DNA from: Peromyscus leucopus | Lineage: Eukaryota; Chordata; Mammalia; Rodentia; Cricetidae | Direction of reading: 5' to 3' | Length of the DNA stretch: 64,000 nucleotides | Assembly: GCF_004664715.2 (NCBI RefSeq) | Contig: NC_051074.1 | Span: 19,922,558-19,986,557 of the forward strand | Shown here: one piece after another, positions 1 to 12,170 of the stretch | Layout of the letters: each line of letters begins with the position of its first letter | Numbering within the stretch: position 1 is the stretch's first letter | Made by a program: the position numbers and the translations under genes | Notes under the pieces: generated by a model | Seen by the model: only the letters and a program-made list of their open reading frames with translations | Told to the model about the DNA's origin: nothing | The model's database searches: none

Positions 1-2028
1 TTATTAAGACCATTTAGAAATTTGTCTACAACCACCAGTGTCCAACTTGATGAACCAATGAGTTTTATTGGGGTCACTTAGAAGAATATGTGTGAGGAGT
101 TCCTTACAGGAGCAGAAATGACTCAAAGATGGCTGCATCACCTAAACCCAGTCCAGTATAGGTGACAGCTCACCAAAGCTGGGAACTGGACTGAAACCTA
201 CAGTCAGCTCCAACAGGCTGGAGGGTGTCCTCTCCAGATGTGTCGGTGGGTTGGAGGCGTTCCCAGGCAGTTCAGCATGACTTTGTTCCTTCCAGGCAGT
301 TCCACTGGTCTCTGATCTTTCAGACAGCTGGGCTTGTCAGGAGAGCCAATATGGCCAGGCTTTACTGTTTATATACTTTTCGGGAGGGAGGGGCATAATG
401 GATATGGTCAGTTTCAGGGACTTCCTGAAGCTATTTTGGGTTGTTTACTTCCCGTCTTAGGGAGCTTCGCTACAGTGTTTCACGTCCCCTGAACATACTT
501 TTTGTTTTACCTCCCTGTAAACATTCTGTCTTCAGAAGTTTCCCTCCAAAGTGGAAGGTTTTAATCTAGGTAGAAACTACTACACAACCGTATTTCTTTG
601 AAAGTAAGGAATAGGAAGGGACTGATCTCTGGTTTTGTTGATACATTTGTTAACCACCCTCTCCAGAATGAGACAGGATGACCGTTGCCCGGCTCCAGGG
701 TAAGCACCACAAAAGTCAGGAAAGTAACTGGCTTTAATGCCACTGATGGAGAGGTCCACGGCCCCTTGCGGGGCTTTTCCTCTTCTCTGCAGAGCCTTTG
801 ACAATGGGGGAGGGAACGACCGGTCCTCCTGTCTGCGCCCAAGGTCCCTGCCCATCAAAGTGATGAGCCCTCAAGGGAGCATGCCATCTGGGAGCTGTGC
901 TTGCCTGGGGGGATTAATTTTGGTCCGGCCTCACCTTTAAGCCTCAGAACCCCACTTGACTACCCCGGCAGGAGGTGGGGGTAGGAGTGGGGTGGGAGGG
1001 GGGCTGCAAAGGAGATGGTGGAAGTGATGGGGAGAATGAGAATGAGAACCAACTTGGGAGAGCAGCTCACCGCACAAAAACAGCAGGTACCCCAGCCGTG
1101 CCCTGGGTGTCTGGCTGCCAAATCCGGGAACAGAAGACCTGCCTGTACCAAGCTGGTGCCTGAGAATCTGATGAAAAGCCCAGGCACCCCCTCCAGGTGC
1201 CTTTCCACTGATCTTAACAACCGGCATCCTCCTCTTTAGGCAGGTCACACTTGCAAATGAAAGCATTCCCTGGCTTTGCACGGTGAACATTCAGTTCTTT
1301 GATCAGTTCCACAGCTGCACTTGACGGAGAATGTCCTGTGTCCATGGGAATCAGTGGCCCAGGATCAAGGCGGTGACCAGAAGCCAGGGGGAGAGAAGGG
1401 GCTGGGGACCGGACTCTAGGTAGCTGCCCGATGGCCTCGGCTCTGCCAGTCAAAGGCTTTCCGATCTAACATTCCAATTCAAACTTCAACAGGAGACAAT
1501 GGAGTGAATCTGAATGTTCCCCCCCACACACACACACACCTACCATCCAAACATGACAGACCAAATCTGGAGAGTTTTCGACACCCACAGCCTGGCAACC
1601 CAGAGTAAAAAAATAAAAAAAAAAATAAAAAAAAAAATACAAACCTCCTGCACAATACACACTTTTAAAAAGTATTTTTAGTTTCTCCCTTGAAGTGACA
1701 TTTTACTTTACTCATTAAAAACATTTAACTGTCAGCAAAGGTTCAGGCCTGCGACGACGACGACATTCTGGAACTCCTATGAAACAGTCTGCTTAGCTCT
1801 TTGAGACAGTGAAGAGCTCCATCTGACTGTGTTTGCCGAGAGTGTAGCAACTCGAAAAGCACAGGATGGGTGTAAGCCAAACCTGCTCTTCTCAAGCATG
1901 TCGGGAGTTTATGTGTAGGCTGTCGGGCACATACATTCGTCTGGTAAAGGTACATTGTCCCCCATGGGGCTCACTGGTATCTGTGGAGGGAAATGGCAGA
2001 TCCAAACCAAATAACTTGAGCAGATTTA
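1..2028. other. Intergenic DNA, no gene seen
   Basis: The first 550 bases read like a dispersed rodent repeat ('gagttttattggggtcactt') that I cannot name. The rest shows no coding signal. There is a small (CA)n at about 1528 and A-rich runs at 1605-1640. Open frames here are short and antisense pairs of each other. Confidence 0.6.
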
Positions 2029-2100
2029 ATATATATTTATATTAATTTAATTAATATTAATTAAAATTAATTTATATTAATTTAATTAATTTAATATATA
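2029..2100. repeat. AT-only tract with short inverted taatt/aatta units
   Basis: About 70 bases of almost pure A/T made from ttaatttaattaat-type units, immediately before a reversed B2. It could form hairpins. Confidence 0.85.
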
Positions 2101-2234
2101 TTTATTTTTTATGTGTACGAGTGCATTGCCTGCATGTACATATATATGCACCATGTGTGTCTAATTCCCTTGTGAACCTGGGTCCTCTGCTAGAGCAGCG
2201 AGTGTTTTAAACTGCTGAGCCATCTCTTCAGCCC
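2101..2234 (-). repeat. B2/B3 SINE, reverse
   Basis: Ends aactgctgagccatctcttc-agccc, the reverse of the tRNA-like B2 head. Confidence 0.8.
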
Positions 2235-2404
2235 CTGAGAGACTTTTACTGTTTTTTAGATGTATTTATGATGGTACGGGCAGCGCTGGGAACTGGCAGG
2301 AAAGCCTCTAGGCCAGGTCTAGGCCTAAGGTCAAATGCCGCAGATCTTGGAACCCAGGAGGAGTCCCATAGAGTACCCCCTAGCCCAGAGTGTCCACTCT
2401 ACCC

Positions 2405-3125
2405 ATTGTAGATGAATCCTAATTGGTCTTAATAATAAAAACCCGGAGTCAGGCATAGGGGTAAATGATAGGAATTCCAACCATGCCCCCCCCCCATGGT
2501 TGCACATGCCCCGCGGGACACTTAGTCATTTTCAGGTCATATGTCCTGAGTGACCCATGACCCCGTGGCTGTGTGTTTGCATAATCTCAAGGACGTGACC
2601 ATGTGATCTATGTGCATGGGTGGAACAGCCACGTGGGCCTGGGTCAGTGTGTGCAGGTGCGACTTGGCCTTTAAAAGCCGGCCCCCATGTTCCCCTTCCC
2701 CCTTCACACACGTGTCCTTTCAGCAGGCCTGATCACATCTATCCTTTTCTCCTCATCTTAATAAAACTCTTGTCAGTGGATTCTGTCATGTTTCGTGACT
2801 TTTCCTCACAGGGTAAGAGTGCCGCAAAAAACCATCAGTAAATGCTGAAAGATCAGAGAGACAAAGGAGCAAGCAACAGCCGCTTCTTACCTCTACTGAA
2901 TCCTCCGATCAAAAAGGGCTGAGCTCCTGTCTCCACCCAGCCTTATCACTTCCTCTCTCTGCCCAGCCATATCACTTCCTGTTTCCTCCTCCCAAGTGCT
3001 GGGATTAAAGGTGTGTGCCACCACTGCCTGGCCTCTAGTGGCTAGCTCTGGACTCTGATCTCCAGGCAAGCTTTGTTTGTTAGAGCATAAACAAATATCA
3101 CCACAACCCACCTTCCAATCTCCCA
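2405..3125 (+). mobile_element. LTR-like dispersed repeat interrupted by another LTR
   Basis: The left part (2405-2465) holds aataataaaaacccggagtc. The right part (2838-3125) holds gctgaaagatcagagag, a reversed B1-like 'gtgctgggattaaaggtgtg' module and 'gttagagcataaac'. The two halves join cleanly if the insert at 2466-2837 is removed. The family is related in layout to the other LTRs here. Confidence 0.5.
2466..2837 (+). mobile_element. Solo LTR with 5-bp target duplication
   Basis: Begins TGATAGGAATTCC and ends AAACCATCA, flanked by gtaaa on both sides (2461-2465 and 2838-2842). It contains a TATA-like tttaaaag near 2670 and AATAAA at about 2760, then a short U5. TG/CA ends and a precise duplication support a solo LTR; the class is not certain. 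Confidence 0.85.
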
Positions 3126-3678
3126 TCTGTACCTCTTACTGGACAAATGCCACCAGAAGCCCAAAGGCAAGTGTGGCTTAAGAACTCTAACTCAGTACAC
3201 ATGGCACAGAGCAAAGGCTAGACAGGGATCCTATGGCTTCAGGAAGGTATGCATCCAGCTAACAAGGAGAATCTAGGTTCCTGATGGTGGACTGCTCGTA
3301 GCCATCTTATCATTCATCTTCTCACTAGGCAAATGGAGCACATAGGAAACATGTGACCCGTGATCATCTCAGGGAGCTAGGGACAAAGTTGAAGCAAAAG
3401 AAACATCAGAGTAAAAGCTGAGCTGTGTAGGGCATGGCAGAGTGCCGCCATTATGGGCACGCAGAGAGGAGAATCTCTAGGTATGCTTTGGAGAGTGGGG
3501 AGAGTGGGCTCTGGAGGGAAGAACCAGGGGATTTTTAAGAAACCAGAGTGCAGGGCCGCATGGCCATCTTGAAGTCAGCACCAGCCAAGTAATGTTTTTG
3601 TTTGTTTAAATTCTGACATTACTAGGAGACAATCATAGAAAACTCCCTGATCCTCTGGCTCTTACAGTATTTCCACCC

Positions 3679-4056
3679 TGCTGTGGGATGGTCTGTATGT
3701 CAAATTACTCTGATTGGTCAATAATAAAACACTGATTGGCCAGTGGCTAGGCAGGAAGTATAGGCGGGACTAACAGAGAGGAGAAAAGAACAGGAAGGTG
3801 GAAGGAGTCACTGCCAGCCACCACCATGACAAGCAGCATGTGAAGATGCCGGCAAGCCATGTGCCATGTGGCAAGGTATAGATTTATGGAAATGGGTTAA
3901 TTTAAGATATAAGAACAGTTAGCAAGAAGCCTGCCATGGCCACACAGCTTGTAAGCAATATAAGTCTCTGTGTTTACTTGGTTAGGTCTGAGTTGCTGTG
4001 GGACTGGCGGGTGACAAAGATTTGTCCTGACTCAAGGCAGGAAAACTCTAGCTACA
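3679..4056 (+). mobile_element. Solo LTR with 6-bp target duplication CCACCC
   Basis: Starts TGCTGTGGGATGGTCTG and ends aactctagctaca, flanked by ccaccc at 3673-3678 and 4057-4062. It has a CCAAT-like 'gattggtcaataataaaa' near the start. A 6-bp duplication points to a class II (ERVK-like) element. Confidence 0.9.
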
Positions 4057-4078
4057 CCACCCCCTCTTCTACAATGTT

Positions 4079-4205
4079 CCCTGAGCCTTCAGGGGCCTTT
4101 GTGCATGTGCCAAGGAGTGGTACAGCTGGGTCATATGGTAGATTTATAGTTAGCTCTTGAGGATTCTGCACACCGATTTCTATAGTGGCTGCAACCATTT
4201 GCAGC
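4079..4205 (-). mobile_element. Short L1 ORF2 3' fragment, reverse
   Basis: The plus strand reads gctgggtcatatggtagatt ... tcttgaggattctgcacacc-gatttctatagtggctgc, the reverse complement of the L1 ORF2 end. Confidence 0.75.
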
Positions 4206-4601
4206 GGGTCCTAGTGGAAGCCTAGAGGTTGGCTGAGGCACAGGCACAGGTGGCCGGACCAGGCTGAGCCACTGCATGTGGGACTCAAGGTAGATTTAGC
4301 AAGATGGGGAGATCAGGGAGACCCCCTGGGGGCTAGCAAGTTGTTGTTGTTTTTTTTTTTCCAATGAATTCCAGGACTATAAGCTAAGTTTAAATACACA
4401 TACCACTTTTATAGAGTACTTAACAATGTGTCAGCCATATCACATATATCTCACTGAAGCCATAAACCCCTGCTAAGTAGTATGTTTCCCATTTTATGTA
4501 TGAAAACAAAATCCCAAAAGGTGAAGCATCCTATTGAAAATCACAGATCAAATGGTATAAGATCTAAGTTTCAAAGCCATTGACCTAAGTAGTAAGAACA
4601 T

Positions 4602-4855
4602 GGATTGGAGATGTAGCTCAGCTGGCCCAGTGTTTGCTTAGAATCCACAAATCCCTAGGTTTAAGGCTCGTATTTGATCCCCACCATCCCGTAACTGGGG
4701 GTGGTAGTATTATAGGTAGTAACTATAATCCTCAGGAGGTGGACACAAGAAGACCAGGAGTTCAAGATCATCCTTGATCACAGTTAGTCAAGACCTTGAA
4801 CTAGAGATGATGTCTCAAGAGAAAAAACAAACAAACAAAAACAAAAATCCAAAAG
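4602..4855 (+). repeat. B4 SINE
   Basis: An ID-like tRNA head (ggagatgtagctcagctggc) joined to a B1-like body (gaggtggacacaagaagacc-aggagttcaag) and an A-rich tail with caaacaaacaaa. Confidence 0.75.
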
Positions 4856-5435
4856 CCAGTTGTAAGAACGTTGGAGGGCTTAGCCATGGTGTCCGTTGGT
4901 GTAGGGCAGACTTCTCAGTGGTATCCTTGAGTGTTGTCAGATGCCCGAAGTTGATGCTCCCTGGTTAACAAGCTGCCTGAGCTGTAGAACAGGCTCATGT
5001 TTTCACAAGCACTGTCTCCATTTAGCTGTAGCGTCTGCCGCTGGGAAAGTCGGGTTAGCTGCTATCTTTATGACATGTTTAAGACCCTCTAATGATTCCT
5101 CACTGCGTTTAAAGTTCCATACATTGTTAGAAGGAGTGATCTGGCCCTTCCTACCTCTCATTTGAGCTCTTAGGCCTGATCACTTTCTTATTCTTCAACT
5201 ACACTAGATTTTTTTTTTTTCTTCTGTTCTTTAACAGTTATTCCTTGTGACAAAGGTTAAGTGACATGTTCCTCTGGTCAAGTATCCTTTTCCCCTAGAT
5301 TCCATAAATTGAGTCTTTTTGTTTTTCAGTCTCAGTAGAAATGTTCTGTCCGAGGATCCTTTTCTGACCATGTCCTGTAATGCCTGCTCCCCCATTCCCC
5401 CATGACCCCTGCTGTACCTCCAGTGCCTTGCCTGG

Positions 5436-6344
5436 TGTAGTGGTTTGAATAAAAAAGGCCCCCATAAGCTGATAGGGAGGGGCACTATTAGGAGATGTGG
5501 TTATGTTGGAGTAGGTGTGGCTTTGCTGGAGGAAGTGTGTCACTAGGAGGCGGGCTTTGAGGTGAAAAATGCTCAAGCCAGGTCTAGTGTGACTTTCACT
5601 TCCTGCTACCTGCGGATCCAGATGTAGAACTTGTGGTGATATATTGTGTACCCTAATAAACTTATCTGGGGATCAGAAGACAGAGCCAGCCACTAGATTA
5701 GACATAGAGGTCAGACAGTGGTAGCACACACCTTTAATCCTATCACTCGGGAAGCAGAGATCTGTCTGGATCTCTGTGAGTTCAAGGCCACACTGGGAAC
5801 AGAGTCAGGCAGTGGTGGCACACACCTTTAATCTCAGCACTTAAGATCTCATGCCTTTGTTTGGGAAGCACACATACCTTTAATCCCAGGAAGTGACATG
5901 GCTGGGTGGAGAACAGTATATAAGGCATGCAGAGACAGGAACTAAGCAGCAGTTCGACTGAGACCCTCAGGGCTGAGGATTCAGGCTTTCAGTCTGAGGT
6001 TCGTGGAAACAGGATCGGCTGAGGAGTTGGCAAGGAGAGGTTGGCTGTGGGTTCTCCTGTTTCTCTGATCTATCAGCATTCACCCCAATATCTGGCTCCG
6101 TTTTTTTTGTTGTTGTTGTTATTTTTTGTTTTTTTATTAGTAAGACCTTTAACAATTCATGTTATAAGAACGCTCAGCTCTTTCTCCAGCGCCATGTCTG
6201 TCTGTGTGCCACCATGCCACCCACCCTGACAATAATGGGCTAAACCTCTGAAACTGTAAACCAGCCTCAATTAAATGTTTTCCCTTATAAGAGTTGCCGT
6301 GGTCATGGTGCCTCTTCATAGCAACAGAAACCCTAACCAAGACA
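5436..6344 (+). mobile_element. Older LTR-type repeat, split by a later solo LTR
   Basis: Begins TGTAGTGGTTTGAATAA, continues ggcccccataagctgat and ends ccctaaccaagaca, with TG/CA ends. Flanks cctgg and actgg (5 bp, one mismatch) fit an ERVL/MaLR-type 5-bp duplication. A copy of the same family lies in reverse at 18728-19087. I do not assign a family name. Confidence 0.65.
5632..6166 (+). mobile_element. Solo LTR, class II ERV, nested in the older LTR
   Basis: Starts TGTGGTGATATATTG after agaac(t) and ends gttata before agaac(g): a 5-bp exact or 6-bp near-exact target duplication. It carries AATAAA near 5652, two B1-like modules, a TATA-like gtatataagg at 5917-5926 and the U5 phrase tattagtaagaccttt. 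Same family as 11708-12170 and 63636-64000. Confidence 0.85.
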
Positions 6345-9300
6345 ACTGGTCTTGTATTTATTATCTACCCATCATTATATGACCCTTCCTCTTAGTTACT
6401 TACTCTTTCCACATGATAGTTGAATGCTTTCATTATTTTATGAAATGCTGGGTCATCCCATGCTTTGACCACTGCCTGCCTAAATGTTTACCAAAGGAAC
6501 AAATGATGTCATAAAGATGAACTCAGAAGAAATTAGCAAAATAGTACTGAATGGTCATCTACCACTTAAGTATTATTTTCACTTATGCTTTACTATGAGA
6601 AAAGAGAAGTTCAAGTTGTTCCACCAACAGAGCAGGAATAAAATATACACCTTTGACTCCATGTCCACTGGGTTTTCCAATCCACTAGTACAGCTGCTAT
6701 GATTTATGGCTGTGATTCTGAGGTCTCAAGTACAGTGGCTTAAATATAAGACAAATGTTCTTTTCTCTTGCATGTTAGCACAAAAGTACACTTTGTAATT
6801 TCCTAGAGAGCAGACAGGGAGAAAGGGGAGCCAGCCCCTGACACTTTATGATCAGGAAGTCCTATGACCCACCCTCAAAGTGCTAATGAAGAAGAGCTGG
6901 CATATGTAACAGCTAGTTTAGAAAATATGAACAAATTAAAACTGCAGATTTTAGCACTAACAGTCATAAGATGAGACTAAATGTGGGCACAATCAGCAGT
7001 CTCTGGCTTTGTAGCAGCCCCAGCAGAGAAAGGCCATTATCCTCTTCATTTTACATGAAGCTTCATTCATTTCTAGTCAACCTTAGTGAAATGGTCTTCA
7101 CTATTAATGAAGGAGCAGAACTTGCAGCAAGATGGCTACTGGCCCCATTTGATCACTTATTTTGGTGGATCACACACATGCACATGTTTAGATTGTCTTT
7201 ATCTCATTTTCCATCTTTGGAATGTCATCTAGTCTTGACCTCTTAGAGAGGTTTTAACTGCCAAGGACAGGAAGTAAGAAGACTTGAGTGCCCAGGTGCT
7301 GGGGCTCTGTCTGGCTTCTTAAGGGCTTAGCTCACCTCCTCTGTGTGTACTGGACTACTGGCAAAGATGCCTTCATCAGGGCCAGTGTGTTCTAATATGG
7401 CAGGACATGGGTCTCAGGTACACAAAATAAAGTAAGAATCTCTGGCTGCTGGCCAACAATAGTAGCTCCAATGTCCACAGGTCGTCTTTGTTAGGATAAT
7501 CCTTGCTTACAACTATTGTCACAGTATAATCATTAGAAGAGCCCATCTCAAGAAGGCCCTAATTTGGGTAAGTTATACGGTCACCCTGCCAACATGCCTG
7601 TTTCCATTGGTACTCAATGTCAAAAACATTTGGGGCAAAAAGTGTGGAGATGTTGACAGACCAATGGATGAGCAGGATGCATGGCTAAACACTACCCCTG
7701 GATCTGATTCCCATTGGAAAGGCCCATGAGAAACTGCTTAATATTCCCGAGTTCAAATGAACAATCATTCCTTTCCTCTGGATAAACCCAACAATCTAGG
7801 AGTCAAGGTTAATTTGATGATAATTCATTCCTAGATGAACAAACAGCATGAAAATGTCTCATGTAGTGTTTTATGTTGCAGAATCATCAATGATTAAAAT
7901 GTCCAGGAACAGAAGCCTGCATAGTCACAAATTATTCAAGCCACAAAAGACTTTATAAAATTCAATCTAAAAGAGGCATTCCATAAATAACCCGGAACTC
8001 ATCTATTTCATGCCTGTGCCCTTTGCTTGCAATGACATTCCCATTTTTCAAAATTATATTGAGTTCTTCTATACATGGACTTTCAGAAAAGTTTCCTGTT
8101 AATCAAAATTTACTCAATTTGTAGCACAACAAGTCTATTCCCCAAGGGTCACTACCGACACATCTTTATGATCCTGACCAAAATATGTTCTAGGGGGAGA
8201 TTTGTAAAGTAACAGTCCTCAAGAAACTTGAAGGTGTAGAATCAGATAGAATTGAAAATCAACACATAAAACAATCGGCAGGTTCTTAAAGTTGGAATGA
8301 AATGAGATATTCACTAAGAAAAAAAGAAAAGAAAAAGGCTACTTAAATACATTTAAAATAGAAGCCAGAATTTCTTAGTAAATGATAAAAACAAACCAGC
8401 TTGATAGGATTTAATGAAATTAAAACCCATTCATATTTTGGCATTACTTTAAAACAAAATTATGCTTCAGCAAATACTGTGCATCATTTGATTTTTTTTG
8501 GGGGGGGCAGCTCTCTCCAACATCACTTCCATCCACCTCGTGAAATCCTGCATCTGTCACATCACTTACTTTACACTTTCCAGGCATTCATGGGGACATT
8601 TTAACAAATCCTAGGAGCCTAAGCAAAGTCATTTGTATAATTTGTGAGAATCAACACCAGTAAATAATGTTATTAGAGAATACTTTTATGATTTAGATAA
8701 TAGCTTTCTTTTAGTACCACGCCCCCCCCCCTTATCAATAAGGACAGTGGCAAGACCTTAGATAATGGACCCTGAGTAGCAAGGATTCCCTTAGTAATTG
8801 TGTATCTGATAAATGTAACTGTAACTTGATACATGATTTTCACATGATTGTAAAAAGTATCGTGTTCAACAGGAAAATGTCCGCACTTCATGGGCCTTCT
8901 GAAGGAATTTTCTTCAACCTTTGACATCTAAGTATTCGTTTTGAGTACTTAGCACACTCCATGGCTGACTCTCAACTCCAACAACTAGTTCTACGGTCTT
9001 CTTGGTCTCAGACCGGCAAACCGAAGAAAACTTCCAGGGAGCCAGAGAATCCTGCGCACACTTTGCAAGCACACACTCTTAGGGAAGGCAGCCATGTGTT
9101 TCCTGGGATTCCCAGGAGTTCAGACCCGCAGACCTCACATACTCGCACAAGGTTTCGAATGTCGGTGCTAGTGTTCACATCCCAATTTCTCACTGGGAAC
9201 GAAGTGGAAGATGGGATCAGAGCAAAGGGAAATGATTGCAAACGATTACCTGCAACCAGAGTTGAAGTGTCAATTAATAAATGTCATATCAATAAATACA

Positions 9301-9921
9301 ATAAATAATACATGTACTCTATCAGGCAGCCTACTTCCCAGAAGCTCCTGGAAACTTAGTTTGAGAAAAACTATAGGTTTTTGTTGTTTTAAGTTTATCA
9401 CTTCAGGAGCGACAAAAGCCATATTGAAGATCTAATGATTCGTGTACCACTGTGGATCGTGACAGAGATATTGGGCACACAGCGGAATCTATTCCCAAGG
9501 GTCTGAAGCACAAATAAGCCACCACTACACTGTATTAGCAAGTGACTGTGATTGAATCGTGGCAAATATCGGGGTAGAAAGACAGGCAGCAACCTATGTG
9601 ATGGACAGAGCAAGCTGGCTTCCTGTGAAGAGCAGACCCACTGATTCCTGAACCCTGGAATCACCACAGCTGCCACTTCGTCCAACACTAAGTGCTGAAG
9701 CAGCTGTGTAGACACCTCAGTATGGCATTCTTATAATGGCAAACACAAGGAAAGAAAAATGTTATAGGGATGGATCCCGTCCATTTTCCTGGGTCTTTAG
9801 AATATGATATACTCCAAAGATCTCAAACTCACGTCTTCATCAGAAATGGGACAGTGGGAAATCCATACAAGAGCACTGTGCTAAGGAGCCCTGACTCATG
9901 AGCTGTAGTGTTTGTGAGGAG
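6345..9921. other. Intergenic DNA, no gene seen
   Basis: AT-rich with no recognised SINE and no conserved reading frame. A G-run lies near 8500 and a C-run near 8722. The 115-codon frame at 8961-9308 has no family resemblance and is fully overlapped on the other strand. Confidence 0.6.
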
Positions 9922-10035
9922 GGAATCTGAGACAGGATTTTACTATGTAGCTCAGGCTGGCCTTGAATTCATGATCCTACTATCTCAGCCTTCTGAGTGC
10001 TGGGATTATAAAGGTGCAATACCATGCTGAACTTG
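9922..10035 (-). repeat. Old B1 SINE, reverse
   Basis: Carries gagacaggattttactatgt, ggctggccttgaattc and gagtgctgggattataaagg. Confidence 0.8.
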
Positions 10036-10284
10036 CAAAACCTTAAACAATATTTAGCAATGCATGTGTAAGGCATTTTTAAGAAAAAAATTATACATTT
10101 AAGAATCATAGCCAAATAGAGCCTATCTATCTTTTGGCATGAACTTTGAGAATTTCATGGAAAATGTAATGCAGGTTACTACAGATGCTAATTTAAGTCA
10201 TATCAAAGGCATGGAAACATATTCAAGTCATCTACAGAGTTACTACCCAAGCCATAGGAAGTAAGGGGTTTGGTTTTTATTGTT

Positions 10285-10437
10285 GTTTTGTTTCACTTTT
10301 GGTTTTGTGATGGGGTCTCCTGTGTCACCTTGGAACTCTCTAGACCAGGCTAACCTCAGACGCAGAGATCTGCCCATCTCTGTCTCATGAGTACTGGAAT
10401 TAAAGGCACGCACCACCACACACAACAAAACTGAGAA
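10285..10437 (-). repeat. B1 SINE, reverse
   Basis: Carries gatggggtctcctgtgtcac, agaccaggctaacctcag and ggaattaaaggcacgcacc. Confidence 0.8.
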
Positions 10438-10686
10438 CGTTAAAGAACTCTGAGAGAGCAAATGTGCTGGACTATCAACAGACCATACTTCATGACAGAC
10501 AGGAACTCCAGGCAGCACTATGAGAAGTGTATGGGTAAACGAAGCTTGGGTTACTAGGTTGAGTACATATCTACCTGTCTTTAGATGGAAATTAAATATA
10601 AATATTGGCAACTGACAATCCAAAGGCATTACTTCTTCTTGCTGAACTGAACTTATTTAAACACGTTTCCAAAAATTACATCAAGA

Positions 10687-10855
10687 TGGGGGTTGGAGAG
10701 TTGGCTCAGCAGTTAAGAGCACTTGTTGCTCTTACACAAGACCCAGGTTCAATTCCCAGCACCTGTATGGTGGCTCACAACCATCCATAACCACAGTTCC
10801 ATGGAAGCCAACTCAAGTGATGCACAAGATGCAGGCAAAACACCCACACTTATGA
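10687..10855 (+). repeat. B2 SINE
   Basis: Carries gggttggagagttggctcag, gttcaattcccagcacc and tggctcacaaccatcc with the B2 body. Confidence 0.9.
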
Positions 10856-11114
10856 AGTTATAAGTGTTGCAGCTCTAAGGTGAAAGGTATGTATCCTGGC
10901 AGTCGGGAGCCAAGGAATACCACAATTCCTACTGCACAAGAGACTTACTGGCTAAGTCACAAGAGGGTGGCTGCCTCTGCTCGGGGTGAGAAACAGTAGA
11001 GAACTATGTGGAAAACAGGCTTTCAGGAGTTCTTGGGGACAGAATTTTCCAGGGTAGAGATTTCCAGGGTGGAGATTGGTGGTATTTCAAGTCCTGAGCT
11101 TAGGCGGGCTCAGA

Positions 11115-11352
11115 GATTGGTAGGTTTTCAAGCTCAGGGACTGGTGGGTTTTCAAACTCAGGGAATGGTGAGTTTTTGAGCTCAGGGATTGGGGTATTTT
11201 CAAGCTCAGGGATTGGTGAGTCTTTGAGCTCAGGGATTGGTAGGTTTTTCAAACTCAGGGATTGCTGGGTTTTTAAGATCAGGGATTGGTGGGTTTTTCA
11301 AGCTCAGGGATTGGTGAGTTTTTCAAGCTCAGGGATTGGTGGGTCTTCAAAA
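11115..11352 (+). repeat. Minisatellite, 25-26 bp unit, about 9.5 copies
   Basis: Unit of the form gattggtgggttttt plus caagctcaggg. Copies differ by point changes and a one-base length difference. A B1 begins just to its right. Confidence 0.9.
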
Positions 11353-11360
11353 TTTGGAAG

Positions 11361-11509
11361 GGCTGGATGGTGCACACCTATAATCTCAGCACTCAGGAGG
11401 CAGAGGCAGGTGGATCTCTGTGAGTTCGAGGCCAGCCTGGGCTACCAAGTGAGTTCCAGGAAAGGTGCAAAGCTACACAGAGAAACCCTGTCTGGGAAAA
11501 AAAAAATAC
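11361..11509 (+). repeat. B1 SINE
   Basis: Carries ggctggatggtgcacaccta, gaggcaggtggatctctgtg, gaggccagcctgggctacc and the cricetid-style caaagctacacagagaaacc, then an A-run. Confidence 0.92.
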
Positions 11510-11707
11510 CAGAAGGGAGCTTGGACTTTTTACCCTACAAAAGTAAAATAAATAAATAAATAAATATTTTTGAAAAATCACATCATAAAGAAGTAAAAGA
11601 AGTAAACAGTCTCAAGGGAAATGTGCAGGTTCTTCATATCCTATAAGAGTGGAGAATTAGTTCCTTGTTTTCCCAGCATTTACCTCCCTTGCTTAATATA
11701 TGTTCCC

Positions 11708-12170
11708 TGTGTTCCCCAATCTATTATGCACCCTAATAAACTTATCTAGGATCAGAGAACAGAACAGCCACTAGACAAACATAGAGGCCAGAAAATGGTG
11801 GCACACGCACTTTAATCCTAGCATTCAGGAGGCAGAGATCCATCTAGATCTCTGTGAGTTCAAAGCCACACTGGAAACAGTCAGACGTGGTGACTCATGC
11901 CTTTAATCCCAGAAAGTGATGGCAGGAAGCAGAAAGGTATATAAGGCGTGAGGACCAGGAACTAGAGCCTGGTTAAGTTTTTAGGCTTTTGAGCAGCAGT
12001 TCAGCTGAGATCCATTTGGATGAGGATACAGAGGCTTCCAGTCTGAGGAAACAGGATCAGGTGAGGTAGCTGTAGCTTGTTCTGCTTCTCTGATCTTCCA
12101 GCATTCACCCCAATACCCCTGGCTTCAGGTTTGATTTTTATTAATAAGACCTTTTAAGATTCGTGCTACA
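11708..12170 (+). mobile_element. Solo LTR of the same class II ERV family
   Basis: Starts tgtgttccccaatctatt, has ctaataaacttatctaggat, B1-like modules, tatataagg near 11938-11946 and ends ttattaataagacctttt ... gctaca. No clear target duplication was found. Confidence 0.8.

Noticed and set aside
8961..9308. 115-codon frame with a starting Met
   Set aside because: No homology recognised, overlapped on the opposite strand by another frame, and composition like its surroundings.
10243..10629. 128-codon minus-strand frame
   Set aside because: Half of it is B1 sequence and the rest has no family resemblance.
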